Shown: in pieces, positions 7,943-16,465 of the stretch
Layout: each line of letters opens with the position of its first letter
How positions within the stretch are numbered: the first letter of the stretch is position 1
Source of the DNA: Methylobacter sp.
Lineage (GTDB): Bacteria > Pseudomonadota > Gammaproteobacteria > Methylococcales > Methylomonadaceae
DNA length: 55,673 bases
NCBI RefSeq assembly: GCF_023227905.1
Contig: NZ_JALOCF010000025.1
Span: 1-55,673, forward strand
Reading direction: 5' to 3'
Program-made: the position numbers and the translations under genes
The notes under the pieces: generated by a model
The model's database searches: none
Told to the model about the DNA's origin: nothing
What the model saw: only the letters and a program-made list of their open reading frames with translations

Positions 7943-9235
7943 TCATAAAACATTGGAATAGTCTTGTTCCAGCTGCCGGAAATTCATTGACGACATGAAG
8001 CGGCTGAAACTCATCCAGGATGAAAGTCCCATCAGGTCTTTGAACTGCGGCGGCAGAAAGCGTGGCGCTATTACCGTGCCTTCTTCAACCAGATCGACCA
8101 GTACTTTCATATCTTCGATCATGGTTTTGCCGCAAAACAGCAAGGGGATACGGTCCGGTTTGCCCTTGTTGACGGCCAGGCGCATGAAGTTATAGGTCAG
8201 CACAAAGCCTTTGATATAAGTCAGGTCTTTGGTAAACGGCATGCCGTCGGAACTGCTGCCCCTGAACACCCGGCTGCTGAGCGTATAGCTTTCTTCCTTG
8301 TCCAAGCCCTTATCCCTAAAGAAGTTGAATATATCGATAAAGTCCGCGCCTTCTTCGGCCAGCGTAATGGCGCGTACCCGGTTGATCAGGCGCATCAGAC
8401 GGTTGGGCGTTGAGCTGAAGGTTAAAATTTCCATCAATACCGCCAGACCTTCCTGGGTGATGGTCGCTGACGGCGGCCCTTTGCCGAGAAAAGTACAGTA
8501 GGGCTGAGCCAAGCCGTTTAACGTAGTGCCCAAATGCACCCATATCTCGTGAACCTCAAGCACGCGCAGATCGCGCATATTGAACAAGGCATCGGCGCGA
8601 AGCTTAATGTAATCGGTACCGGCCGCGGCATCGGCGACAATACCGTCGCTCAGCATCGCGCGCAGGCCATCGCCCGGAAACACGGCCTCTATTTTTTCGT
8701 TAAGAATGGCGACCGCATCCTTGGCATTGATGGTTTTGGGCTCCTCATTTAGGAAATCCAGTTGCAGCAGCTGAGACAGGGTGGCTTCCATCATGCTGCC
8801 CAGGTCGGCAATAGTCGGATCGCCGACATGAAAAACGTCCTGGGACGAGCCGTATAATTCCTGGGAAATATTGGAGAAGGTCGGTTTTCCTCTGGCCTCC
8901 AGCATGCGCACGACGTCCAGGTATTCACGGCAGATTCGACGCATGATGACGCTGAGCGGATTGAGTTGGCCGAGCTTGCGCATTAAATCACGCTCAATCT
9001 GGTAAAACTCGTGTTTCTTCTCGTTCGGATCGAAACCCAGCGAGCGTTTTTGGTAATAATCCGGCGTAACTATCGGCGATTTTTTGCAGTTGCCATCAAA
9101 AAAAGCCTGTTTGATATGATCATCCCATTTGATTGCGTCGAGTATGCGGATCGGTTGTTGAGCCTTAACGATCCGATCCGATAGCGTTTTGACTTCGGTC
9201 AGATACGCGGAAGGTTTAACGGCTTTTTTACGCAT
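7943..9235 (-). CDS. QEGLA-motif protein (DUF1704; MATCAP-like metallopeptidase fold)
   Basis: 430 residues of the DUF1704 family, annotated elsewhere as flavohemoglobin-expression-modulating QEGLA-motif protein. The naming motif TQEGLAVLMEIL is at residues 260-271, and HEIWVH (229-234) gives an HExxxH pair before it. In eukaryotic relatives (MATCAP tyrosine carboxypeptidases) HExxxH with a downstream glutamate is the zinc site, so a metallopeptidase activity is plausible. The bacterial substrate is unknown. The gene is monocistronic. No flavohemoglobin gene lies nearby. Confidence 0.85.
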   Translation of the reverse strand: MRKKAVKPSAYLTEVKTLSDRIVKAQQPIRILDAIKWDDHIKQAFFDGNCKKSPIVTPDYYQKRSLGFDPNEKKHEFYQIERDLMRKLGQLNPLSVIMRRICREYLDVVRMLEARGKPTFSNISQELYGSSQDVFHVGDPTIADLGSMMEATLSQLLQLDFLNEEPKTINAKDAVAILNEKIEAVFPGDGLRAMLSDGIVADAAAGTDYIKLRADALFNMRDLRVLEVHEIWVHLGTTLNGLAQPYCTFLGKGPPSATITQEGLAVLMEILTFSSTPNRLMRLINRVRAITLAEEGADFIDIFNFFRDKGLDKEESYTLSSRVFRGSSSDGMPFTKDLTYIKGFVLTYNFMRLAVNKGKPDRIPLLFCGKTMIEDMKVLVDLVEEGTVIAPRFLPPQFKDLMGLSSWMSFSRFMSSMNFRQLEQDYSNVL

Positions 9236-9282
9236 GTGTGTCGTCCATTAGCAGTGCAGTGTTATAAGGTAAGAAAAAATCA

Positions 9283-9313
9283 TTCACCACGAAGGACACG
9301 AAAAACACGAAGA
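9283..9313. repeat. CACGAAG-type tandem short repeat
   Basis: TTCACCACGAAGGACACGAA followed by AAACACGAAG: a 9-base unit (CACGAAGGA-like) iterated three times. Similar blocks lie at 38947-38975 (complement) and 54875-54910. These CACGAAR iterations are a widespread intergenic repeat of unknown role. Confidence 0.65.
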
Positions 9314-9358
9314 TTGATGTTGTTGTTCACGTCTTTTGCGGTAAATAAGAAATCCGAA

Positions 9359-10600
9359 TCAGCCGTACCCATACCGAAACCATGCCCAGTATATCAACAG
9401 ATTGACTAAGCCCAACGGAATTCCAATTCGGGCAAACTCAAAAAAGCCGAGGCTAGCGTCATGCTTTTCGGCATGCTGAATAATAATTACATTACTGGCT
9501 GCGCCCAGAATCAGCAGGTTGCCGGCGATAGTGCTGCCGGCCGCCAGTGCCATGAGTGCTTCGGGGCTGGGATTAGCCAACATCGGCAAATACAACGCGA
9601 CCAGCGGCACATTGGAAATCAATTGGCTGAGCGAGGCGCTGAGCAACATGATAGCCGGAATGGTGGTCAGGTCTATGCGCAGTTCACTAACCAGCCGCTG
9701 CATGATGCCGGTTTGCCAGACACTGGACGTTAACACAAACATGGCCGCAAAAAACAGCAAGGTTGACCAGTCCAGACTTTTTAACAAGTTTAGCCGGGCA
9801 GGGCTGAACAAAATCGGCGGCAGGGCGGCGATAAGGGCGATGTGACTTAATTTAAGCTGCACCGGGCTGTGTGTGGCGGACAGAATGATGTTGAATGTTA
9901 TTAACCCGAGCAACAAAAATAGGGACATGCGAGCCAGCTTAGCCAGTTTTTCATCCAGTAGTTTGACCGGGTTATGGGTCAGCGGCATAGCGGTGATGAA
10001 TTGTTGCCGATAAACCAGGCGCAAAGCCAGATAAGTGACAATCAAATTAATCAGCGTCGGGATGGCAAGCGCCTTAAAAAACGTCAAAAAAGGCGCGGAC
10101 AATCCGCCTTGGCTGGCAATCAGGAAATTCTGCGGATTGCCGATAGGACTCATCACGCTGCCGATGGTAATGGCGTAAGCCAGAGCTAATAGCAGCATCC
10201 GGCTGTTAATGTTGTGCTCACGGGCCAGGCGCAGCACCAGCGGCGTGCCGATGATGGCGAGCGTATCGTTCATCAGCAGCGCAGAGCTCAAGGCTGCGCC
10301 GAACAATATGCCGCAAACCAGTTGCGGCACTGATGTCAGCCTGTTAAATAAATGGTAGGCGATTGCATACAAATAGCCGCTTGCGACCAAGGCCTGACCG
10401 ACGACAAACATGCCGAACAGAAACAGCATGACGTTAAGATCGATCGCCTTTAATGCGTCCGGTCCGCTAATCTGGCCGGTGGCCAATACCACCAGTGCGC
10501 CGATGCTCATCGATTGCCAGATTTTGATATTAAAATGGCCGATTTTGCGCACAGCGATCAATACAAATACCGCAGCTAGTGCCAGTGCCGATATGTTCAT
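9359..10600 (-). CDS. SLC13/ArsB-type (ion transporter superfamily) permease
   Basis: 413 residues, almost entirely hydrophobic with about 11 membrane helices. Motifs are those of the IT superfamily that includes ArsB, NhaD and SLC13 carriers: ALSSALLMNDTLAIIGTPL in the first half and SQLISNVPLVALYLPML in the second. The repeated N-D and N-x-P elements form the two inverted substrate/sodium sites. SPIGNPQNFLIA is also typical. Substrate (anion, dicarboxylate, or sodium/proton) cannot be assigned. The gene is divergent from the MepK-like gene; the 188-base interval is AT-rich and presumably holds both promoters. Confidence 0.82.
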   Translation of the reverse strand: MNISALALAAVFVLIAVRKIGHFNIKIWQSMSIGALVVLATGQISGPDALKAIDLNVMLFLFGMFVVGQALVASGYLYAIAYHLFNRLTSVPQLVCGILFGAALSSALLMNDTLAIIGTPLVLRLAREHNINSRMLLLALAYAITIGSVMSPIGNPQNFLIASQGGLSAPFLTFFKALAIPTLINLIVTYLALRLVYRQQFITAMPLTHNPVKLLDEKLAKLARMSLFLLLGLITFNIILSATHSPVQLKLSHIALIAALPPILFSPARLNLLKSLDWSTLLFFAAMFVLTSSVWQTGIMQRLVSELRIDLTTIPAIMLLSASLSQLISNVPLVALYLPMLANPSPEALMALAAGSTIAGNLLILGAASNVIIIQHAEKHDASLGFFEFARIGIPLGLVNLLIYWAWFRYGYG

Positions 10601-10788
10601 TTTGCTCCTGGTAATGAATGGTCTTATAGATTATCTTTTATATTCATTATCTTACATGAAGGGCGCTGTAGAGTTGTTTTTTGTGCCGGATATTCGACGT
10701 AATTTAAGGTTGAGTTAAGATTGAAAAACGAGAATAAAGCAATCTGTATAAACACGTATTTAAAGCATGAACAAGAGCGTAACCGACC

Positions 10789-11487
10789 ATGAATGAAAGC
10801 GACATTATTTCATCAAGACGAAAATTTCTGAAAAATATGGCTTATGGAACTTTGCTGATGGCTGGAGGCGTTGGAGTCGCAAACGCTAAAGTCAAACACA
10901 TAGCTAAACATGCAGTACTAACCTCTCACTCGGCTAATCATAAATCGCGTATCCATGATACGTTGCACCCGCACATGGCCTCCTACAGGCATTCTTCTAC
11001 GATACGTACCTCCAGCCTATTTAACCGGAACTCGCCTTCACACAAGATGCTGGCTTTCCACAACACCCATACCGGTGACCAGTTAAACCTGACTTATTTT
11101 GAGGAAGGCCGCTATGTCACCGACGCGCTTCAGGAAATCAATCACCTGTTTCGTGATTACCATGACGGTTCCGTCCATCCTATTGATCCGGCCTTACTGG
11201 ATCAGTTGTATGATTTAAAACATACTCTCGAAGTCAGAAAACCCTTCCATATCGTTTCCGGTTATCGATCACCGGCTACCAATGCCGATTTACGTAGACA
11301 CAGCGACGGCGTCGCCAAAAACAGCCTGCACATGGAGGGCAGGGCAATCGATATCCGCATTGAAGGCGTAGATACCAGAAGAATTAGAAATGCAGCGCTG
11401 GTCATGAACCGCGGCGGCGTCGGTTATTACCAAAGGTCCGATTTTGTGCATTTGGATACCGGTGACGTCAGAAACTGGATCGGATAG
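10789..11487 (+). CDS. Tat-exported DUF882/M15-type murein endopeptidase, MepK-like
   Basis: 232 residues. SRRKFLK at 9-15 plus a hydrophobic stretch ending AGGVGVANA is a twin-arginine signal. After a low-complexity His/Ser linker comes the YcbK/DUF882 domain, with SGYRSPATNADLRR, HMEGRAIDIRI and DFVHLDTGDVRNW. The H...D...H set in HMEGRAID and VHLD supplies the zinc ligands of LAS/M15 peptidases. E. coli MepK (YcbK) has the same Tat signal and cuts 3-3 peptidoglycan cross-links in the periplasm. The L,D-transpeptidase gene that makes such links lies immediately downstream in convergent orientation. Confidence 0.85.
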   Translation: MNESDIISSRRKFLKNMAYGTLLMAGGVGVANAKVKHIAKHAVLTSHSANHKSRIHDTLHPHMASYRHSSTIRTSSLFNRNSPSHKMLAFHNTHTGDQLNLTYFEEGRYVTDALQEINHLFRDYHDGSVHPIDPALLDQLYDLKHTLEVRKPFHIVSGYRSPATNADLRRHSDGVAKNSLHMEGRAIDIRIEGVDTRRIRNAALVMNRGGVGYYQRSDFVHLDTGDVRNWIG

Positions 11488-11587
11488 ACCCTGGCAAGGA
11501 GATGTTAACAGCGCAATATATCCGCGTTAACTAAAGCCGTAAAACAAGACGTTCAATAATTTCGTTCCCTCGTTAGTTTCTCCTGGA

Positions 11588-11608
11588 CCGCCTTAGTTCT
11601 TAAGGCGG
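11588..11608. terminator. Hairpin between convergent genes
   Basis: CCGCCTTA, spacer GTTCT, then the exact complement TAAGGCGG: an 8-base stem midway between the convergent MepK-like and L,D-transpeptidase genes. There is no T-run on either side, so intrinsic termination is uncertain. The rest of the 255-base interval shows nothing else. Confidence 0.4.
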
Positions 11609-11742
11609 AACCTCTCCATACTGTTGAGTCAAACAGCCAACATAAAGACTCACTCTTGTTCCCGGGTTGCTTATTGCGCGTTATTCATGGAAATGCTAGT
11701 TGCGCCGGCAGCAATCAACACGTCTTTGTAACAAATACGCGC

Positions 11743-13503
11743 CTATTTGATTGCCTTGGCCGCGGCTTCCGGTGCGGTCGAATTGGTGCTGATAAAAAGC
11801 GATTGGTCAGACAGGTCATCCGGTTTGCTTAGAGCTTCCAGCAATACCGCATCATGTCCGTAAATATCCAGATAAAACTCTAAATTATCAAACTGGTCGA
11901 AAAAAGCCGTAGTATAAAAAAACAGCACCGGTATCGGTTTTTTCAAGATGACCCGTTGCGTTTTTGGGGCGCTCATGGCCAATTGTATGGTTTCAGGATT
12001 CCAGTTATCCTGATTCTTAAGCGCAAACTCGGCCAGTTTTTGAGGGTTTTCAACCCGCACACAGCCATGGCTGAAATCTCTTCTTGATTTGCTAAACAAG
12101 GCGTTTGCGGGTGTGTCATGCAAATATACGTCCTCTTTATTAGGGAAAATAAATTTCACCCTGCCCAAGGCGTTTTTTCTCCCAGGACGTTGCCTGATTC
12201 TTAATTTGCCCTCTTTCAGCAGATTCATGGTTTCTATGTTAAGACCGGCAGGTTTTGCGCCGTCTCGAAGCACAGAAACCATCTCCATATTTTCCTTTTC
12301 AAGGTAATTTCCGTTTTGAATTAACTTGGGTAATATTTCATTTTTGATGATGCTATAAGGCACATTCCAGTAAGGCATGAAATCGATAAAGTGCATTTCC
12401 GCCATCAACACCGGGGTTTGGGTTTTCAGCGCATTGCCGACCACGACCTTCATATTAATGATATTGGCATCCGGCTGATCAATCGCGTCAAGTGCCCATA
12501 ACTGGAAGGCCGGAATATTAACAATAACGGATGCGCTGCCATTGAACTCAGGTAACCAGCGTAGCCTTTCCATAGCCAATTCGATTTGAGTTACGCGTTG
12601 GCTTAAATGCACGCTGAGTACGGCCGCAGAGCCCTTTCCGATTTGACCGTCAGCGGTAAGCCCATGCCGTTTTTGAAACCTCTTGACTCCGGAAGCGATA
12701 GCGTCAGTGTATAGCGAGGATTTTTCTGCGCTGACATCCGCTTTGTCATCAGGCAAATCGCCTATTGCGACTAAAAACCGGCGTAGTTCGGCAATTTGCG
12801 GATGGGATTCTCCGGGGCGCAAGGTTTTTTCTATGCTCAGTTTAAAAGGCGGCGTAGTTACGGCAAGCTCACGGTAATGAGCTAATGCCTGTTTTAATTT
12901 TTGATATTGTTTAAACTTAGGTTCAACGGACTGCGGTAATTCAGCCAGAGTGTTTTGTGTCAGACTGTTTTTAATCAATAACGGCAGATCGATCAGCTTT
13001 TTTTCTCTTAACTTTAAGTTGAAATTTATGCCTTGCGGATTAACCCGGCCATAATGTAAGTCATGCAGGAAGCGTAGCAACGAAATACTGAGCGCCGTAT
13101 CGTAGAGTGCTAATTCTTTGTAGTCATCCGGCTTAAGCGTTAAGGCAGACGGTAGTTTTTGCCGTAGCGTTTCAGTATCGTAATTTTTAGATTTCAAGCC
13201 GTGGTCAGGCGCATGCGCCAACAGATTAAGTGCATCGGTGATGCTTTTTTCCGCATTAGCAGTGCCAAGCCACAATAACTGATGGTTTGACATCGTATAC
13301 AGTGACTCAAGGTCTTCGGTGCGATTAGGGAAATTGGACAGCATCAAATAAGGATGCTGTTTGGCCGTAATGATAGCGGTAATTTCCTGAGCTATACCGG
13401 GTTTCTGACTGACGATTTCTTCGGCAAACAGAGCCTGCGTGGACAAACCCACGAAAAGAAATATCAATAGTCGGGGCATGTAATGTCTTATGATCTTTTT
13501 CAA
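11743..13503 (-). CDS. L,D-transpeptidase of the YcbB/LdtD type
   Basis: 586 residues with an N-terminal signal peptide (MPRLLIFLFVGLSTQALFA). A peptidoglycan-binding domain near residues 235-295 contains HPQIAELRRFL and KRFQKRHGLTADGQIGKGS. The YkuD catalytic domain carries FSHGCVRVENPQKLAEF at about 475-492, whose cysteine attacks the tetrapeptide donor to form 3-3 cross-links. Length and order match LdtD (YcbB, 615 residues). In E. coli ycbB and ycbK are adjacent and co-oriented; here the pair is kept but convergent. It acts in the periplasm. Confidence 0.9.
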   Translation of the reverse strand: MKKIIRHYMPRLLIFLFVGLSTQALFAEEIVSQKPGIAQEITAIITAKQHPYLMLSNFPNRTEDLESLYTMSNHQLLWLGTANAEKSITDALNLLAHAPDHGLKSKNYDTETLRQKLPSALTLKPDDYKELALYDTALSISLLRFLHDLHYGRVNPQGINFNLKLREKKLIDLPLLIKNSLTQNTLAELPQSVEPKFKQYQKLKQALAHYRELAVTTPPFKLSIEKTLRPGESHPQIAELRRFLVAIGDLPDDKADVSAEKSSLYTDAIASGVKRFQKRHGLTADGQIGKGSAAVLSVHLSQRVTQIELAMERLRWLPEFNGSASVIVNIPAFQLWALDAIDQPDANIINMKVVVGNALKTQTPVLMAEMHFIDFMPYWNVPYSIIKNEILPKLIQNGNYLEKENMEMVSVLRDGAKPAGLNIETMNLLKEGKLRIRQRPGRKNALGRVKFIFPNKEDVYLHDTPANALFSKSRRDFSHGCVRVENPQKLAEFALKNQDNWNPETIQLAMSAPKTQRVILKKPIPVLFFYTTAFFDQFDNLEFYLDIYGHDAVLLEALSKPDDLSDQSLFISTNSTAPEAAAKAIK

Positions 13504-13766
13504 TGTATTTCTTCGCGGAAAGTGCTTGGTTTTAAGCTCGGCAGGTGAGTCGCTACAAACCTTACTAATAGGATAATCTGTTCTTTTGATGCATATCTCA
13601 TAATATATAATTTTAACACCAACTACCTCATTCGAGGAAATTTGACGGCAGCATGGACAAATCCTTGCTCCTGCATGAATATAGAACGTAGATCACGCAA
13701 GAGCAACAGGGCGGTGTGCCGAGATGGTCACCATTTATTGTGTTTTACTCACTATAAGGCAAGTCT

Positions 13767-15167
13767 ATGGCAAATCTTACTTTTTTAGGCGCAACAGGTC
13801 AGGTTACCGGTTCCTGTTATTTGCTGGAAACCGACTCCAGCCGCATATTGCTTGATTGCGGAATGTTTCAGGGGTCGAAAACAATAGAAAAACAAAATGA
13901 AGCCGATTTTCCGTTCGACCCGAACAGCATTGATGCCGTGGTTCTGTCCCACGCCCATCTTGATCACTGCGGACGACTGCCCAAGCTGGTTAAAGACGGC
14001 TTTAAGGGATCGGTATTTTTGACCGGAGCCAGTTTTCCGCTACTGGAGCTGATGTTGATGGACGCCGTCCACCTGCAATTAAGAGACACGGAATGGGAAA
14101 ACAAGCGCCGGGAACGTGCCGGCAAGCCGCCGCTCGAACCTTTATATACAGAGGCGGATGTCAAAGCATTACTATCGCTACGCAGACCGATAGACTATGG
14201 CGTGGAAACCAAAATACTTCCCGATCTGAGCGTTTCTTTTCACGAAGCGGGGCATATACTCGGCTCAGCGATCGTACGCTTGCGTATCGACGATAAAGAC
14301 AAAATAAAAACACTGGTTTTTTCCGGCGATTTGGGTAACCCGCACTCGCCGTTAATGCGTGATCCAGCTGTTTTAACCGAGGCGGATGTCTTGTTGCTTG
14401 AATCCACTTACGGCGACCGCGATCATAAACCGATGGAAAATACCTTGGATGAATTGCGCGAAACCTTGGCGCAAGCCGCGGAAAGCGGAGGCAATGTGAT
14501 TATTCCGGCTTTTGCCGTGGGCAGAACTCAGGACCTGATTTACTGGCTGGGTAAAATTCAGCGTCAGGGGGGATTGCCGCAACAGCAGGTTTACCTGGAT
14601 AGCCCGATGGCGATCAAAGCCAGCAATATTTACGCTGAAAACACCCATTTATTCAATGTTGACGATCCCGAATTTGCCGAAATCGCGCCGCTCGGCTGGC
14701 AAGCTTGGCTGCCTGAGTTGATTTATTCACAGACAGCGGAAGAGTCGATGGCCGTTAACCGCATTGCCGGCGGCGTCATTATTATTGCCGGCAGCGGCAT
14801 GTGTAACGGCGGGCGCATCCGTCACCACCTTAAATACAATCTATGGCGACGCAATGCGCATATCATCATCGCAGGCTTTCAGGCTGAAGGTACTTTGGGC
14901 CGGGCTATCGTTGACGGTAAAAAGCCGTATTTAAAAATCCTGGGCGCTGAAGTCAATGTGGCTGCCAAAGTGCATACATTAGGCGCATTAAGCGCTCATG
15001 CAGACCAAAGCCAGTTGTTGCAGTGGGCTGGTCACTTTAAAGAACCCAAGCCGAAACTTTACCTGATCCATGGCGAAAAGTCGGCCTTGTTATCATTGCG
15101 GACCTGCTTCAAGCGCACCGGGTGGGCAGCGGATATTCCTCAGGTAGGGGAGAAGATTACTCTTTAA
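13767..15167 (+). CDS. Metallo-beta-lactamase / beta-CASP RNA nuclease
   Basis: 466 residues. HAHLDHCG at 62-69 is the zinc motif HxHxDH of the metallo-beta-lactamase fold. LLLESTYGDRDH and later histidines (AGFQAEGTLGRAI, SAHADQSQL) give the beta-CASP motifs A-C plus RMMBL domain, as in archaeal/bacterial CPSF-type endo/exonucleases (COG1236). It probably processes or degrades RNA in the cytoplasm. It differs from RNase J, whose order and C-terminus are distinct. The start at 13767 has a modest AAGGCAAG upstream. It reads toward the DUF808 gene 136 bases on. Confidence 0.9.
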   Translation: MANLTFLGATGQVTGSCYLLETDSSRILLDCGMFQGSKTIEKQNEADFPFDPNSIDAVVLSHAHLDHCGRLPKLVKDGFKGSVFLTGASFPLLELMLMDAVHLQLRDTEWENKRRERAGKPPLEPLYTEADVKALLSLRRPIDYGVETKILPDLSVSFHEAGHILGSAIVRLRIDDKDKIKTLVFSGDLGNPHSPLMRDPAVLTEADVLLLESTYGDRDHKPMENTLDELRETLAQAAESGGNVIIPAFAVGRTQDLIYWLGKIQRQGGLPQQQVYLDSPMAIKASNIYAENTHLFNVDDPEFAEIAPLGWQAWLPELIYSQTAEESMAVNRIAGGVIIIAGSGMCNGGRIRHHLKYNLWRRNAHIIIAGFQAEGTLGRAIVDGKKPYLKILGAEVNVAAKVHTLGALSAHADQSQLLQWAGHFKEPKPKLYLIHGEKSALLSLRTCFKRTGWAADIPQVGEKITL

Positions 15168-15303
15168 ATACCAAGAAGAGGCATGACTGTCCGGCGTACG
15201 CTAAAATACGTAGATATAAACAAACTGACATTCTAAATCGAGATAGCCCGAACATAAGAAGTCGGGCATCTCTTCAATCAATTTCTACCCAAAAGAACCC
15301 AAT

Positions 15304-16254
15304 ATGGCCGGAGCAAGCCTTTTAGTTTTACTTGATGATATCGCCTCAGTCCTGGACGACGTGGCACTGATGACCAAGATTGCAGCGAAGAAAACCACCG
15401 GCGTTTTAGGTGATGATTTGGCGCTGAACGCCGAGCAGGTGTCCGGTATTCGAGCGGACAGGGAACTGCCGGTGGTGTGGGCGGTAGCAAAAGGCTCTCT
15501 GAAAAACAAAATGATTTTAGTGCCGACGGCACTGGCGATCAGTTGGATTGCACCGTGGTTGATTATGCCGTTGCTGATGCTGGGCGGCGCTTATTTGTGT
15601 TTTGAAGGCTTTGAAAAAGTGGCGCACCCGTTACTGCATTCTCATGCAGAGGATGAAGTCCATCATGCCGAACGGGTCATGGCAGTCGCCAACCCCGAGA
15701 TTGACCTGGTGGCGTTTGAGCGGGACAAGATCAAGGGCGCCGTTCGTACCGACTTTGTGCTGTCGGCGGAAATTATCGTCATCACGCTAGGCGCAGTAAC
15801 CGCTGCGGCGTTTGCGACCAAAGTAGCGGTGGTTTCCGCCATCGCGCTGATTATGACGATAGGCGTATACGGCCTGGTGGCAATTATTGTAAAGCTGGAT
15901 GATGCGGGACTTTACCTGAGTCAAAGGCCGGGCGCCGGCCTATCGGCGAAAATACAGCATAAACTCGGGCGAGTCTGCTTGCATGGCGCGCCGTATCTGA
16001 TGAGGTTGCTGACCATTATCGGCACTGCGGCGATGTTTATGGTAGGCGGCGGGATTATCATGCACGGCATTCCAGTGGCACATCATTTCATCGAACAGCT
16101 TGCGCAAAGCGCCAGCGCCGTACCTGCCTTCGGCGACACGTTGGAAGTGCTGGCTTCTTCTCTGCTCAATGCGCTGGCAGGTGTAATTTCAGGTGCGCTT
16201 GTGTTGGTCGGTGTGACGGTAGCGAAGCGTATTTACAATCACTTCAGAGAGTAG
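15304..16254 (+). CDS. DUF808 (YedI-like) inner-membrane protein
   Basis: 316 residues. The N-terminus MAGASLLVLLDDIASVLDDV is the signature of the DUF808 family, named YedI in E. coli. The protein has several hydrophobic segments (LALISWIAPWLIMPLLMLGG-like region near residue 80-100, ITLGAVTAAAFATKVAVVSAI, and a glycine-rich C-terminal pair) and is predicted polytopic. Function is unknown. Length is normal for the family (about 300). Confidence 0.88.
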   Translation: MAGASLLVLLDDIASVLDDVALMTKIAAKKTTGVLGDDLALNAEQVSGIRADRELPVVWAVAKGSLKNKMILVPTALAISWIAPWLIMPLLMLGGAYLCFEGFEKVAHPLLHSHAEDEVHHAERVMAVANPEIDLVAFERDKIKGAVRTDFVLSAEIIVITLGAVTAAAFATKVAVVSAIALIMTIGVYGLVAIIVKLDDAGLYLSQRPGAGLSAKIQHKLGRVCLHGAPYLMRLLTIIGTAAMFMVGGGIIMHGIPVAHHFIEQLAQSASAVPAFGDTLEVLASSLLNALAGVISGALVLVGVTVAKRIYNHFRE

Positions 16255-16346
16255 CGCCTTAAGCCGGAATATGCAGGCCGAAGAGTCGGAACGAATGGTT
16301 AAGGCTTAGTTAATGCGGTTGAGTTTAAATAAACGATTTTGAACTT

Positions 16347-16375
16347 AGCGGGTGGCTAAAAAACCACGCTTTTAA
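16347..16375 (+). terminator. Weak hairpin with short T-run after the DUF808 gene
   Basis: AGCG-GG-TGG, an A-rich loop, CCA-CGCT, then TTTTAAT. The stem is short and bulged, so termination would be partial at best. It lies about 95 bases after the DUF808 stop and 90 before the channel gene. Confidence 0.35.
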
Positions 16376-16465
16376 TCACGCTCATCCCAGGCTTCCCGCT
16401 TCGGAACCTGTAAAAACAGTTTACAATATCGCTATATACTCATTCCTCGCTGTACTAATTAATCT

